From assembly GCF_002105535.1 (NCBI RefSeq), contig NZ_CP015848.1, positions 1,884,856-1,948,855 of the forward strand: 64,000 nucleotides of DNA, read 5' to 3'. The number at the start of each line of letters is the position of its first letter. Position 1 is the first letter of the stretch. The DNA comes from Magnetospirillum sp. ME-1 (GTDB taxonomy: Bacteria > Pseudomonadota > Alphaproteobacteria > Rhodospirillales > Magnetospirillaceae). This document shows, in pieces, positions 45,675-55,798 of the stretch. The position numbers were made by a program, and so were the translations under genes. The notes under the pieces were generated by a model. It made no database searches. It was not told the DNA's origin and saw only the letters and a list, made by a program, of their open reading frames with translations.

Positions 45675-48600
45675 ATGCGCGTCCAGCGTCACTACACCAA
45701 GTCCGGCGAAACCGCCTATGACGGAATCGTGTTCCGCAAGGCGACCAGCGAGATCCGCAACCCCGACGGCTCGGTGGTGTTCTCCGCCGCCGACATCGAG
45801 GTCCCCGCCGACTGGTCGCAGGTGGCCTGCGACGTTCTGGCCCAGAAGTATTTCCGCAAGGCCGGCGTGCCCGCCAAGTTGAAGCGCGTTTCCGAGAAGG
45901 GCGTGCCCGACTGGCTGTGCCGCCACGAGCCCGATACCGAAGCGCTGGCCAAGCTGCCCGAGAAAGAGCGCATCGTCGGCGAGAAGAGCGCCAAGCAGGT
46001 GTTCGACCGCCTGGCCGGCACCTGGACCTATTGGGGCTGGAAGGGCGGCTATTTCAACGCCGAGGAGGACGCCCTGGCCTTCCGCGACGAAATGGCCTGC
46101 ATGCTGGCCCGCCAGATGGGCGCCCCCAATTCCCCGCAGTGGTTCAATACCGGCCTGCACTGGGCCTACGGCATCGATGGCCCAGGCCAGGGCCATTCCT
46201 ATGTGGACTTCAAGACCGGCAAGCTGGTCCGCTCCAAGTCCGCCTACGAGCATCCCCAGCCCCACGCCTGCTTCATCCAGTCCATCGAGGACGATCTGGT
46301 CAATGAAGGCGGCATCATGGATTTGTGGGTGCGCGAGGCCCGCCTGTTCAAGTACGGCTCGGGCACCGGCACCAACTTCTCGCGGCTGCGCGGCGAGGGC
46401 GAGAAGCTGTCGGGCGGCGGCCGCTCGTCGGGCCTGATGAGCTTCCTCAAGATCGGTGACCGCGCCGCCGGCGCCATCAAGTCGGGCGGCACCACGCGCC
46501 GCGCCGCCAAGATGGTGGTGGTGGACGTGGACCATCCCGACATCGAGAAGTTCATTTCCTGGAAGGTGCGCGAAGAGCAGAAGGTGGCCGCCCTGGTGGC
46601 CGGCTCGCGCCTGGCCGCCCGCTGCCTGACCGAGGTGATGGCCGCCTGCCGCGAATGGGATGGTCAGGACGGCGAAGCCCGCTTCGACCCCAAGATCAAC
46701 AAGCGCCTGAAGAAGGCCATTCTCGAGGGCCGCAAGTGCGAGATCCCCGAGAACTACATCCAACGGGTGATCCAGTTCGCGCGCCAGGGCTATACCCAGA
46801 TCGACTTCCCCGTCCTGGACACCGACTGGGATTCCGAGGCCTACCTCACCGTTTCGGGCCAGAATTCCAACAATTCCGTGCGCGTCGACAACGGCTTCCT
46901 CAACGCCGTGCTGCACGACGCCGACTGGAACCTGAAGCACCGCAATTCCACCAAGGCCGCCAAGACGCTGAAGGCCCGCGATCTGTGGGAGCAGATCGGC
47001 GAGGCCGCCTGGGCCTGCGCCGATCCGGGCATCCAGTTCGACACCACCATCAACGAGTGGCACACCTGCCCGGAATCGGGGCGTATCAACGCCTCCAATC
47101 CCTGCTCGGAATACATGTTCCTGGACGACACCGCCTGCAATCTGGCGTCCTTGAACCTGCTGTGCTTCCGTAACGAGGACGGCTCCTTCGACGTGGAGGG
47201 CTTCCGCCACGCCTGCCGGCTGTGGACCATGGTGCTGGAAATCAGCGTGCTGATGGCCCAGTTCCCCTCGCCCAAGATCGCCGAGCTGTCCTACGAGTTC
47301 CGTACCCTGGGTCTGGGCTACGCCAATGTGGGCGGCCTGCTGATGGCGTCCGGCATTCCCTATGACAGCGAGAAGGGCCGCGCCCTGATCGGGGCCATCA
47401 CCGCCCTGATGACCGGCGAGTCCTACGCCACCTCCGCCGACATGGCCGAGGAGCTGGGGGCCTTTGAAGGCTTCGAGAAGAACCGCGCCGCCATGATGCG
47501 GGTAATCCGCAACCATCGCCGCGCCGCCCACGGCATGGGCACCGGCTATGAAGGCCTGTCGGTCACCCCGGTGCCGCTGGATGCCGCCAACTGCCCCGAC
47601 GCGCCCTTGCTGGCCGCCGCGCGCCAGGCCTGGGACGAGGCGCTGGCCAAGGGCGAGAAGCACGGCTTCCGCAATGCCCAGGCCACCGTGGTCGCCCCCA
47701 CCGGCACCATCGGCCTGGTGATGGATTGCGACACCACCGGTATCGAGCCCGACTTCGCCCTGGTGAAGTTCAAGAAGCTGGCCGGCGGCGGCTACTTCAA
47801 GATCATCAACCGCATGGTGCCCGAAGCCCTGCGCAACCTGGGCTACAACGAAGGCGACATCGCCGAGATCATCCGCTACGCGGTCGGCCACGCCTCACTT
47901 CGCGGCGCGCCGCACATCAACCACGACACCCTGAAGGCCAAGGGCTTCGACGATGCCATGCTGGACAAGATCGAGTCCCAGCTGGAAAGCGCCTTCGACA
48001 TCAAGTTCGTGTTCAACAAGTACGGCCTGGGCGAGCAGTTCTGCACCGAGACCTTAGGGATCCCCCAGGCCAAGCTGGACGACTACACCTTCGACATGCT
48101 GGCGTTCCTGGGCTTCTCGCGTGAGCAGATCGACGCCGCCAACACCTACGTCACCGGCGCCATGACGCTGGAAGGCGCGCCCTTCCTGAAGGACGAGCAT
48201 CTGGCCGTCTTCGACTGCGCGTCGCCTTGCGGCCGCATCGGCAAGCGCTTCCTGTCGGTGGACAGCCATATCCGCATGATGGCCGCCGCCCAGCCCTTCA
48301 TCTCGGGCGCCATCTCCAAGACCATCAACATGGCCAACAACGCCACGGTCGAGGATTGCAAGAACGCCTACATGCTGTCCTGGCGCTTAGGGATCAAGGC
48401 CAACGCGCTGTACCGCGACGGCTCCAAGCTGAGCCAGCCGCTGCAGGCCGCCCTGCTGGAAGACGCGGGTGAGCTGGCCGACGATCTGGCCGACGCCTCC
48501 ATGGCGGCGCGCACCGAAATCGTCGCCGAGCGCATGGTCGAGCGGGTAGTCAGCCAGATCCAGGCCCGGCGCAAGCTGCCCGACCGCCGCAAGGGTTACA

Positions 48601-49349
48601 TCCAGAAGGCCATCGTCGGCGGCCACAAGGTGTATCTCCACACCGGCGAGTACGAGGACGGCAAGCTGGGCGAGATCTTCATCGACATGCACAAGGAAGG
48701 CGCCGCCTTCCGCGCCATGATGAACAACTTCGCCATCGCCATCTCGGTGGGCCTGCAGTACGGCGTGCCCCTGGAGGAGTTCGTGGAGGCCTTCACCTTC
48801 ACCCGCTTCGAGCCCTCGGGCATGGTGGAAGGCAACGACACCATCAAGATGTCGTCGTCGATCCTGGACTACATCTTCCGCGAGCTGGCCATCTCCTATC
48901 TCGGCCGCAACGACCTGGCCCATGTGGAGCCCGCCGACCTCACCCCCGACACCGTGGGCCGGGGCGCCCAGGAGGGCCTGCCCGAGGCCACCGCCGCGGC
49001 GGCGGCCGCCGCCCAGCATCTGGCGGTGGTGGAGAAGGTGGCGTCGCGCGGCTATGTGCGCTCGTCCAATCTGCTGTTCATGAAGCGCGGCTCCGGCCCC
49101 ACCTCCATGTCGGCCGATATCTCGGGCGGCGCCATGCAGCTTGCCGCCGCCGCCCAGTCGGCGGTCAGCATCGCGGTGGACGCCGAAACCCTGATCCAGG
49201 AGTTCGACGCCCGCGCCGAACAGATCCGCGCGGCGCGCATGAAGGGCTATGAAGGCGACGCCTGCCCCGAATGCGGCAACTTCACCCTGGTGCGCAACGG
49301 CACCTGCCTGAAGTGCGACACCTGCGGCGGCACCACCGGCTGCTCGTAA
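45675..49349 (+). CDS. nrdJ: Adenosylcobalamin-dependent (class II) ribonucleotide reductase
   Basis: The 1224-residue enzyme reduces ribonucleotides for DNA synthesis with or without oxygen, using B12. It has the [21 protein letters not shown] active-site block, the [12 protein letters not shown] segment and a C-terminal zinc-ribbon-like tail CPECGN...[13 protein letters not shown] that re-reduces the active site. Length is normal for the NrdJ group. GAGGGG precedes the ATG. No cobalamin riboswitch was seen. A strong terminator follows. Confidence 0.97.
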   Translation: MRVQRHYTKSGETAYDGIVFRKATSEIRNPDGSVVFSAADIEVPADWSQVACDVLAQKYFRKAGVPAKLKRVSEKGVPDWLCRHEPDTEALAKLPEKERIVGEKSAKQVFDRLAGTWTYWGWKGGYFNAEEDALAFRDEMACMLARQMGAPNSPQWFNTGLHWAYGIDGPGQGHSYVDFKTGKLVRSKSAYEHPQPHACFIQSIEDDLVNEGGIMDLWVREARLFKYGSGTGTNFSRLRGEGEKLSGGGRSSGLMSFLKIGDRAAGAIKSGGTTRRAAKMVVVDVDHPDIEKFISWKVREEQKVAALVAGSRLAARCLTEVMAACREWDGQDGEARFDPKINKRLKKAILEGRKCEIPENYIQRVIQFARQGYTQIDFPVLDTDWDSEAYLTVSGQNSNNSVRVDNGFLNAVLHDADWNLKHRNSTKAAKTLKARDLWEQIGEAAWACADPGIQFDTTINEWHTCPESGRINASNPCSEYMFLDDTACNLASLNLLCFRNEDGSFDVEGFRHACRLWTMVLEISVLMAQFPSPKIAELSYEFRTLGLGYANVGGLLMASGIPYDSEKGRALIGAITALMTGESYATSADMAEELGAFEGFEKNRAAMMRVIRNHRRAAHGMGTGYEGLSVTPVPLDAANCPDAPLLAAARQAWDEALAKGEKHGFRNAQATVVAPTGTIGLVMDCDTTGIEPDFALVKFKKLAGGGYFKIINRMVPEALRNLGYNEGDIAEIIRYAVGHASLRGAPHINHDTLKAKGFDDAMLDKIESQLESAFDIKFVFNKYGLGEQFCTETLGIPQAKLDDYTFDMLAFLGFSREQIDAANTYVTGAMTLEGAPFLKDEHLAVFDCASPCGRIGKRFLSVDSHIRMMAAAQPFISGAISKTINMANNATVEDCKNAYMLSWRLGIKANALYRDGSKLSQPLQAALLEDAGELADDLADASMAARTEIVAERMVERVVSQIQARRKLPDRRKGYIQKAIVGGHKVYLHTGEYEDGKLGEIFIDMHKEGAAFRAMMNNFAIAISVGLQYGVPLEEFVEAFTFTRFEPSGMVEGNDTIKMSSSILDYIFRELAISYLGRNDLAHVEPADLTPDTVGRGAQEGLPEATAAAAAAAQHLAVVEKVASRGYVRSSNLLFMKRGSGPTSMSADISGGAMQLAAAAQSAVSIAVDAETLIQEFDARAEQIRAARMKGYEGDACPECGNFTLVRNGTCLKCDTCGGTTGCS

Positions 49350-49403
49350 ACCGACAGAACCCGGCGCGGATACGAACTTAATCTCCTCGATCCGCGCAAC
49401 GAA

Positions 49404-49440
49404 GGGCCGGCCCTCCCCCGGGGGGCCGGCCCCATTTTTT
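49404..49440 (+). terminator. Terminator of nrdJ
   Basis: GGGCCGGCCCTCC pairs with GGGGGGCCGGCCC and is followed by a T6 run. Confidence 0.92.
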
Positions 49441-49460
49441 CGAGCCCGCCGCCGGACAAA

Positions 49461-49489
49461 GAAAAACCCCAGCCCGGGCGGGTTGGGGT
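49461..49489 (-). terminator. Terminator of the 59-residue gene
   Basis: ACCCCAGCCCG and CGGGTTGGGGT form an 11-position stem with one mismatch. On the minus strand a TTTTTCTTT run follows. It supports the small gene at 49520-49699 as real. Confidence 0.85.
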
Positions 49490-49519
49490 CAATGAGAGGG
49501 AGAGAGAGTTCCCGCCGGT

Positions 49520-49699
49520 TCAGGCGGCCCGCCGAGAGTGGCGCTCGGCGATGGGAGCCAGGATGTTGGCCATTCCCGGATAAAGCGCCATCAGACGCTC
49601 CGCCTCGGCCCGGGCCAGTTCGCCTTCCACGTCCCGGCCATCGGCCTCGGCCTCGAGATGGGACAGCAGGTCACGCACATCCTTCAGATTGAATGTCAT
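49520..49699 (-). CDS. Small hypothetical protein, 59 residues
   Basis: I do not recognise this acidic, helical protein (FNLKDVRDLLSHLEAEADGRDVEGE, ending RHSRRAA). It has a strong GGGAGGGGGCC ribosome-binding site before ATG 49699 and its own terminator, so it is very likely expressed. It has no cysteine and no hydrophobic helix and is probably cytoplasmic. Confidence 0.7.
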   Translation of the reverse strand: MTFNLKDVRDLLSHLEAEADGRDVEGELARAEAERLMALYPGMANILAPIAERHSRRAA

Positions 49700-49923
49700 G
49701 GCCCCCTCCCATCGTTTTCCACTCCTCGATCCTAGCACCGGAGCGGGGAAGGACGCGCCCCACAACTCGTATCAGATTTACATGAATTATGATGAAAGTA
49801 CGCATCACCGCCACGGAGGCCCGCCACGGAGGTAGGTGATTGCACCTACTCGCCAAATTCGCTACCGTCGAATCGGTCCTTCGTCATCGTGGAGGCGAGG
49901 CGGGGCCGAGTGGGGATGGAGCG

Positions 49924-50661
49924 ATGTCCGTTCAAGCCGCCGCCAGATCAATGGCGACCCTGGCCCTGTGCATGTTCCTGGGCGGAACGGCGGCAGCGGA
50001 GCCGGTTCGTTTCGTCACCATCGACACCGCGCCTTGGGCCAGCGTGGAGCCGAAATCCGGCAAGGCCGAGGGAGTGTTTCCCGACATCGTCGCGGAACTG
50101 GTCCGGCGGACCGGCCTGGACATCCTGGTGGAACTGCAGCCCTTCGCCCGCATCCCCCGCGAGCTGGAAACCAGCCGCCAGGATTGCACCATCCTGGTGT
50201 GGAACGAGCAATGGGCGCCGTTCATGGTTCAGGGCGAAGTGGTCTCCAACCATCCGGTGGGCGTGATCGCCCGCAAGGGGCTGCGCCTGCGGTCTTATGA
50301 AAATCTGCGCGGCCTGTCGGTTTCGGTGCTGCGCGGACTGCCGCTCGGCCCCCGCTTCGATGGCGACGAATCGGTCCACAGGCAATACGACACCGATTAT
50401 CTCCAGGGCCTCAACAAACTGGCCCATGGCCGCGTCGATGCGGTGGCGGGCGCCTTGCCGACCATCGCCTACCTGGCCGAGCAGAACGGCCTGGACCGGC
50501 ATTTGGGCGACCGCCTGGAACTGAGCCAGATGCTGCTTCGCTTCCAGTGCGCCAAGGGATCGCCCCGCCTGGACGTCATGCCGGCGATCGATGCCGCCAT
50601 CCGGGCCATGCTCGCCGACGGCACCATCGAGCGCATCAAGGCCAGCCGGGACTATCATTGA
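49924..50661 (+). CDS. Family 3 periplasmic binding protein paired with a sensor kinase
   Basis: The 245-residue protein has a signal peptide (ATLALCMFLGGTAAA) and the type II periplasmic fold (VRFVTIDTAPWASVE..., GVFPDIVAELVRRTGLDI). No transporter genes are adjacent. Its stop overlaps the start of a membrane histidine kinase (TGATG), so it probably delivers a ligand to that kinase instead of a permease. The ligand is unknown; amino-acid-like compounds are usual. I chose ATG 49924 as the start of the signal peptide. Confidence 0.86.
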   Translation: MSVQAAARSMATLALCMFLGGTAAAEPVRFVTIDTAPWASVEPKSGKAEGVFPDIVAELVRRTGLDILVELQPFARIPRELETSRQDCTILVWNEQWAPFMVQGEVVSNHPVGVIARKGLRLRSYENLRGLSVSVLRGLPLGPRFDGDESVHRQYDTDYLQGLNKLAHGRVDAVAGALPTIAYLAEQNGLDRHLGDRLELSQMLLRFQCAKGSPRLDVMPAIDAAIRAMLADGTIERIKASRDYH

Positions 50662-52118
50662 TGCGAGACACCTCGGGCCTCGCCACATACGGACGCAGGA
50701 TAGGGCTGGGGGCCCGATTGCTGCTCCTGATTCTGGGCTTCAGCTCCCTGGTTACCCTGATCTCGACGGCGGCCCAGCTCTATGTGGACTACCACCGCGA
50801 CGTGGTGGCCATCGAGAGCCGGCTGAACGAAATCGAGCGCGGCAGCCTGGACAGCATCGCGGTCAGCCTGTGGAACGTGGACATCGAGTACCTGCGCCTG
50901 CAACTCGAGGGCCTGCTGCGGCTACCCGACATGCAGTCGCTGGAGGTGCGGGAAATGGGAGAAGGCCTGCGCTCGCCCATCACCCTGGTCATGGGGGACC
51001 CGGCCGCCCCCCACGTCATCAGCCGGACCATGCCCTTGACCCGGACCGACGAACGGGGAACCCGGCAGCTGGGCGTCATGGTGGCCACCGCCAGCCTGGA
51101 CGGCGTCTATTCCCGCCTGGCCGACCGGGTGGCGCTGATCCTGCTGTCGCAATTCATCAAGACGCTGATCGTCTCGGCCTTCATCTTCTATATCGTCCAT
51201 ATGGTGGTCACCCGCCACATCACCGCCATCGCCGCCCATTTCCGCACCATGGGAACGGATGCGGGCTCGCCGCCCCTCAAACTGGCCCGGCGCGAGCGGC
51301 GGGATGAATTGACCGACCTGGTGGACTCGTTCAACGCGCTGACCGTCAACCTGCACGAAAGCTACGCCCAGGTCTCGCGCAGCAATGCCGGCCTGGAGGC
51401 GGCCCAGACCCTGGCCGCCAGGCGGGCGGTCAAGCTGGAGGAGGCCAATGGCGAGCTGCGGCGCCTGGCCATGGTCACCGCCCACCATCTGCAGGAACCG
51501 CTGCGCCCCATGACCGTCAACGCCCAGCGCATACAGCGGCGCCTTGCCGACGGCGACACGGATCTGGCGGAATGGTGCGCCTCCATCACCGATGGCACCG
51601 CCCATCTCGGCGCCCTGCTGCGCGATTTCCAGCGCTACGTCGCCGCCCTGACCGAGGAGCCCAGGCCGGGCGTCTGCGACATGACCGAGATAGCCGCCCA
51701 GGCTCGCGCCAGGGCGCTGGAACGGATCGGCGGCGAGGCGCGGATCGACCTTTCGCCCCTGCCCGTCCTGACCGCCGATCAGCGGATGATCTCGCAGGTC
51801 CTCGACGAGCTGTTCGACAATGCCCTGCGCCATGCCCGGCCGGGCGTCCCGCCGTGGATCGGCGTTTCGGCCGCCCGGGGCGAAGAGTGCTGGCAATTCA
51901 CCGTAAGCGACAATGGCCCCGGCTTCGACGCCGGCATGGTCGACAAGGTCCTGGTGGTCTTCGAGGTGACCCATGGCCGGGCCCCTGACCATACCGGCCT
52001 GGGATTGCCCATGTGCCGGGCCATCCTGCGCGCCCATGGCGGGCGCATTGCCATCGAGGCATCGCCCTCGGGCGGCGTGGTGCGGTTCAGCCTTCCGGCT
52101 GATATGGCCGCTACCTGA
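50661..52118 (+). CDS. Membrane sensor histidine kinase
   Basis: The 485-residue protein has a membrane helix at about 16-38, a short periplasmic region of about 120 residues, and a second helix (ALILLSQFIKTLIVSAFIFYIV). A HAMP-like linker and coiled coil follow. The phosphoacceptor box is AHHLQEPLRPM, the N box FDNALRHARP, with G boxes DNGPGFDAG and HTGLGLPMC. It is translationally coupled to a binding protein. No response regulator lies nearby. The 3' end overlaps the convergent next gene by eight bases. Confidence 0.9.
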   Translation: MRDTSGLATYGRRIGLGARLLLLILGFSSLVTLISTAAQLYVDYHRDVVAIESRLNEIERGSLDSIAVSLWNVDIEYLRLQLEGLLRLPDMQSLEVREMGEGLRSPITLVMGDPAAPHVISRTMPLTRTDERGTRQLGVMVATASLDGVYSRLADRVALILLSQFIKTLIVSAFIFYIVHMVVTRHITAIAAHFRTMGTDAGSPPLKLARRERRDELTDLVDSFNALTVNLHESYAQVSRSNAGLEAAQTLAARRAVKLEEANGELRRLAMVTAHHLQEPLRPMTVNAQRIQRRLADGDTDLAEWCASITDGTAHLGALLRDFQRYVAALTEEPRPGVCDMTEIAAQARARALERIGGEARIDLSPLPVLTADQRMISQVLDELFDNALRHARPGVPPWIGVSAARGEECWQFTVSDNGPGFDAGMVDKVLVVFEVTHGRAPDHTGLGLPMCRAILRAHGGRIAIEASPSGGVVRFSLPADMAAT

Positions 52119-52869
52119 CTCCCCGCTCCGCCCCGGTCCGGGCGATGATCTCGGCCACCAGGCGGGAATTGCGGCCCAGCCATTCATCGAACTCGGCAAT
52201 GATCTCGGGGGCCTTGACCGAGGACAGGCGGTAGCTGTCGGCCACGTGGGGGAGGTTGGGGGCGAAGGCCAGGGTGCCCGCCAGACCGGGAATGGAATCG
52301 GCGGCGTTGAGGGCGACCGCCACATTGCCGTAGGCGCCGTCGATACGCTTGGTCTGAACCTGACGCAGCAATTGCTCGAACGAGGAGTTCTCCTTCAGCT
52401 CCACCGCGCCGGATTTCAGGCGCTCGCCCCAGGCGAAGGGCGTGAAGCCGGCGATGGTGCCCAGGCTGTGAATGGCTTCGGGTCCCTGGGATAGCCCCTG
52501 ACTGCGGACGATGGTTCCGTCGATGTAGTGGATCACCGGCTTGGAAAACGCGACGGCCCGCCCCTGGCGCAGGGCCGGCTGCCAGTCGGGGGAATCGGGA
52601 AACTTGAGGTCGATGCCGCCGTGGTTCAGTTCGGCGTAAAGCCGCTTGACCGGCAGGGCCTGGAAGGTCAGCCGATGTCCCGCCGCATTGGCGAAGGCGT
52701 CGAGAATTTCCCGCGCCGCCCCCTTGAACTGGCCATCAATGACGCCGTAGACCGGAGAATAATCGATGGCCTCGACGCCCACCACCAGATCGCGGGCCTG
52801 CGCCGGCGCTTCCACCAGGCATAGCAGGGCGATTGCGGCGACACCGCCTCTCACCGATCCGAACCACAT
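52111..52869 (-). CDS. Second family 3-type periplasmic binding protein
   Basis: The 252-residue protein has a signal peptide (VAAIALLCLVEAPAQA) and a type II binding-protein fold (LVVGVEAIDYSPVYGV; FKGAAREILDAFANAAGHRL; VALNAADSIPG). It converges on the kinase gene and lacks a transporter partner. It may be a second input to the same kinase or an independent sensor protein. GGGGAG precedes ATG 52869. Confidence 0.83.
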   Translation of the reverse strand: MWFGSVRGGVAAIALLCLVEAPAQARDLVVGVEAIDYSPVYGVIDGQFKGAAREILDAFANAAGHRLTFQALPVKRLYAELNHGGIDLKFPDSPDWQPALRQGRAVAFSKPVIHYIDGTIVRSQGLSQGPEAIHSLGTIAGFTPFAWGERLKSGAVELKENSSFEQLLRQVQTKRIDGAYGNVAVALNAADSIPGLAGTLAFAPNLPHVADSYRLSSVKAPEIIAEFDEWLGRNSRLVAEIIARTGAERGVR

Positions 52870-53021
52870 GGACGTCGTCTCCCCAACAGAGTGAGCGAAT
52901 TGAAGCACGCCGCCCCAAAGTGATCAACCGTGACGAAACGTCACGAGCTTGACCGTTGTCAACGCCGGTCCATCACGGCGACAATAGGGTCGCCCGGCAA
53001 GTAGGGGGTTACGGAGTTTCC

Positions 53022-53495
53022 ATGCTGAACCGAGTTGTCGCGATACTCCTGGTCCTGCTGTCCATGGTTGCGGCCACCGCCTCGGCCGATCCCCGCCCCT
53101 TTGTCCGTGGATCGTGGCAGACCCTGCTGCAGGCCCATGCCGGGCGGCCGCTGGCGGTGCATTTCTGGTCGCTGACCTGCGCGCCCTGCCTCGCCGAGCT
53201 GCCGCAATGGCGCGACACCGTCAAGGCCGGTGGGGTGGACGTGGTCCTGGTCACCACCGACCCGCCCGAGGACACACCCAAGGTGGAACGCACCCTGAAA
53301 CGGGCCGGTCTGGATAAGGTGGAAAGCTGGGGCTTCGCCGATTCCTTCGTCGAGAAGCTCCGCTTCGAGATCGACCGCGAATGGCGGGGCGAACTGCCCC
53401 TGACCATCCTGGTCACGGCCTCGGGCAAACGCGAGTCCCGGACCGGAACCCTCAGCCGCCAGGACATGGAATCCTGGCTGGCCGAAAGCCGCTGA
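53022..53495 (+). CDS. Secreted thioredoxin-like protein (TlpA/ResA type)
   Basis: The 157-residue protein has a signal peptide (VVAILLVLLSMVAATASA) and a thioredoxin fold with FWSLTCAPCLAELPQW, where CAPC is the redox-active pair. It would act in the periplasm, in disulfide reduction for cytochrome c or similar targets. ACGGAG precedes ATG 53022. It abuts the convergent DUF1127 gene. Confidence 0.9.
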   Translation: MLNRVVAILLVLLSMVAATASADPRPFVRGSWQTLLQAHAGRPLAVHFWSLTCAPCLAELPQWRDTVKAGGVDVVLVTTDPPEDTPKVERTLKRAGLDKVESWGFADSFVEKLRFEIDREWRGELPLTILVTASGKRESRTGTLSRQDMESWLAESR

Positions 53496-53729
53496 TCAGG
53501 CGTTGGGACGCCAGCCGGCCACGAAGCTGTCCACATCGGTGATGCCGATGTCCTTCAGCTCGCGGTGATCCAGCCCGGCCAGTTCATCGCGCAGGCGGGT
53601 CCGCTCGAAACGCAAGGCCAGGGGAGCGACGATCCGGCGGTCCAGGAAGCTGGCGGCCAGACCCAGGAGGCTGCGGCCCTCGGACCCCGAAGAGGAAGCG
53701 CAAGGCCGGATGGTGGGGGAAAGGGACAT
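53496..53729 (-). CDS. DUF1127 small protein
   Basis: The 77-residue protein ends with the DUF1127 pattern: RLRDELAGLDHRELKDIGI, arginine/leucine rich. Such proteins affect RNA turnover or phosphate and carbon regulation in some alphaproteobacteria; here the role is open. It starts at ATG 53729. Confidence 0.85.
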   Translation of the reverse strand: MSLSPTIRPCASSSGSEGRSLLGLAASFLDRRIVAPLALRFERTRLRDELAGLDHRELKDIGITDVDSFVAGWRPNA

Positions 53730-53899
53730 GGGAGCACCTGTTCTTGAATAACTTCAAGAAGCATATGGAACTATTGTGCGGCGCAACAATCCCCATGATT
53801 GCATGGCCCCATGCCGGCAACGCAGGCGTGGATGACAGCCGCGGCGCCAGGCGATAGTCTGTCTGCCTCACCGGCCACAACACCTGTCAGGAGCGGACC

Positions 53900-54367
53900 A
53901 TGAGCGGCCCCATCAGCCAACGTCTGAAGCAGCTGGGCATCGAATTGCCTACCCCGCCGGCCGCCGTGGCCAATTACGTGCCCTTCGTGCAGACCGGCAA
54001 TCTGGTGTTCATCTCCGGCCAGCTGCCGCTGGAAAACGGCAAGCTGGCGGTGACCGGCAAGCTGGGCGACAGCGTCTCCATCGAGGACGGAATCCGGGCG
54101 GCGCGGCTGTGCGCCATCAACCTGCTGGCCCAGGCCCGCGCCGCGGCCGGCGGTGATATCGAGCGTATCCGCCGCCTGGTGCGGCTGACCGCCTTCGTGG
54201 CCTGCACGCCGGCCTTCACCGACCAGCCCAAGGTGATCAACGGCGCCTCGGACCTGATGGCCGAGGTGCTGGGCGAAGCCGGCCGCCACGCCCGCGTCGC
54301 GGTGGGCGCGCCGTCCCTGCCGCTGGACGTGGCGGTGGAGATCGAGGGAATCTTCGAGCTGGGCTGA
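53900..54367 (+). CDS. RidA-family protein
   Basis: The 155-residue protein is of the YjgF/RidA trimeric family. VPFVQTGNLVFISGQLP, IEDGIRAARLCAINLLAQ and RHARVAVGAPSLPLDVAVEIEG are characteristic. The usual active-site Arg is in this last block. It hydrolyses reactive imine/enamine intermediates. AGGAG precedes the ATG. Confidence 0.93.
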   Translation: MSGPISQRLKQLGIELPTPPAAVANYVPFVQTGNLVFISGQLPLENGKLAVTGKLGDSVSIEDGIRAARLCAINLLAQARAAAGGDIERIRRLVRLTAFVACTPAFTDQPKVINGASDLMAEVLGEAGRHARVAVGAPSLPLDVAVEIEGIFELG

Positions 54368-54384
54368 CGCCGGAGGCCGGGCGG

Positions 54385-55512
54385 TCAGGCGGCGGTTTCG
54401 GCCAGCACCACGTCGCCGCAGCCGATCACCCGGTCCTTGCCCGACTGCTTGGCGGCGTACATGCGGTGGTCGGCGCGCTCGACCAGTTCGTTCCAGCTTT
54501 CGATACCGTCGGCGATGCGCTCGGCCACCCCGATGGAGGCGGTCAGCGGCCGGCCGTCGGGACGCATGCCGAGGCCGGCGGAGCGCAGGCGGGCCACGGC
54601 GATGGCGGCTCCCGCCGGATCGGTATTGGGCATCACCGCCAGGAATTCCTCGCCCCCCCAGCGGATCAGGATGTCGCCGCGGCGCAGCACCTTGCGCAGC
54701 GAGGTGGACGCGGTGCGCAGCGCGTTGTCGCCTTCCTCGTGGCCGTACTTGTCGTTGATGGACTTGAAGTTGTCCAGATCGACGAAGGCCAGGGACAGCG
54801 GAATCTTGGAGCGCATGGCGGTGACGAATTGCTGGACCAGCATCTCCTCGCCCACCCGGCGGTTATAGGCCCGGGTCAGGCCGTCGTGGGACGACTGGTC
54901 CACCAGCTGGCTCATGAAATGCAGCTGGCTCATACCCGACAGCGTCGCCACCATGGCCAGCAGCAGCAGCAGCCATTGGGCGCCCAGGTGGGACGCGAAG
55001 GGCAGCAGCTGATAGCCCAGGGTTCCGGTCAGGAAGTAGGCCACGACCATGGGCAGGCCCAGCAGGGCACCTTCCAGGGCGGTGATGGGAAACACCGACA
55101 GCCCCGCCACCATGACGAAGGGCAGGAAGGCGTAGCCGGCGGCGATCACCTGCTGCGCCGGATCGTTGATGGCGAACTGGGCCAGAAGCGGATGGCTGAT
55201 CAGGAAGAACACCGTGGGAATGGTCAGCAGCCAGACCAGCCCCCAGCGGGCCACCGACACGCTGTCCGAACCGCGATAGGACAGCGCCAGCAGCACGAAG
55301 GCGATGGACGCCATCACGCGCAGCGCCGCCAGATACATGGCCAGCGTGGTCTCGAAGATGATCAGATCGACCGGTATCCACAGCGGCGTCAGCACCGCGA
55401 AGGTCGCCGCCACCAGCCGGACACGCGACAGGATCAGAAGCGAACGGCGGCGCTGGACGAAGGCTGATTGGCGAGTGGGCAGGAACAGATCGAAGATCTC
55501 GGACATCGTCAT
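54385..55512 (-). CDS. Membrane diguanylate cyclase (GGDEF)
   Basis: The 375-residue protein has about six N-terminal hydrophobic helices and a C-terminal GGDEF domain. The active-site signature RWGGEEF is intact, with FVDLDNFKSINDKYGHEEGD before it, so it should make cyclic di-GMP. No obvious RxxD inhibitory site was seen five residues upstream of GGEEF. No EAL domain is attached. I chose ATG 55512; ribosome-binding sequence is weak and ATG 55566 is possible. Confidence 0.9.
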   Translation of the reverse strand: MTMSEIFDLFLPTRQSAFVQRRRSLLILSRVRLVAATFAVLTPLWIPVDLIIFETTLAMYLAALRVMASIAFVLLALSYRGSDSVSVARWGLVWLLTIPTVFFLISHPLLAQFAINDPAQQVIAAGYAFLPFVMVAGLSVFPITALEGALLGLPMVVAYFLTGTLGYQLLPFASHLGAQWLLLLLAMVATLSGMSQLHFMSQLVDQSSHDGLTRAYNRRVGEEMLVQQFVTAMRSKIPLSLAFVDLDNFKSINDKYGHEEGDNALRTASTSLRKVLRRGDILIRWGGEEFLAVMPNTDPAGAAIAVARLRSAGLGMRPDGRPLTASIGVAERIADGIESWNELVERADHRMYAAKQSGKDRVIGCGDVVLAETAA

Positions 55513-55540
55513 TCCGGAGAACACGATACCCAGAACCTTC

Positions 55541-55563
55541 TTTATAACGGCTTTTATAACAAG
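55541..55563. repeat. Short AT-rich direct repeat before the diguanylate cyclase
   Basis: TTTATAAC occurs twice, 13 bases apart, in an AT-rich stretch just upstream of the cyclase start. It could be a promoter or binding site; no regulator can be named. Confidence 0.3.
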
Positions 55564-55748
55564 CACGTCGCGCCTTCCTTATACCCTTTGCGCACATGGG
55601 CTGACGGTAATGCGGTCCTGGAATCGTTGCAAGGAAAACTACTTCCTTGGGGTATGCCCCCAGAACGAATGGGAACATGCTTTCGTTTGAAACCACACCC
55701 TATTTGTCGCCCTCGTTCCATCTCCCGATTGACGCGCCCCCGGTTAAT

Positions 55749-55766
55749 TCGGTATTACGATACCAA
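55749..55766. promoter_or_regulatory. Probable operator of the FadR-type regulator, copy 2
   Basis: TCGGTA-TTACGA-TACCAA matches copy 1 (23644-23661) with the preceding AAT at 18 of 21 positions; all differences are transitions. It lies 33 bases before the thioesterase gene, a normal repressor position. Confidence 0.7.
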
Positions 55767-55798
55767 ATTGGGCGACAGACCCGCGGGAGTGAAACACG

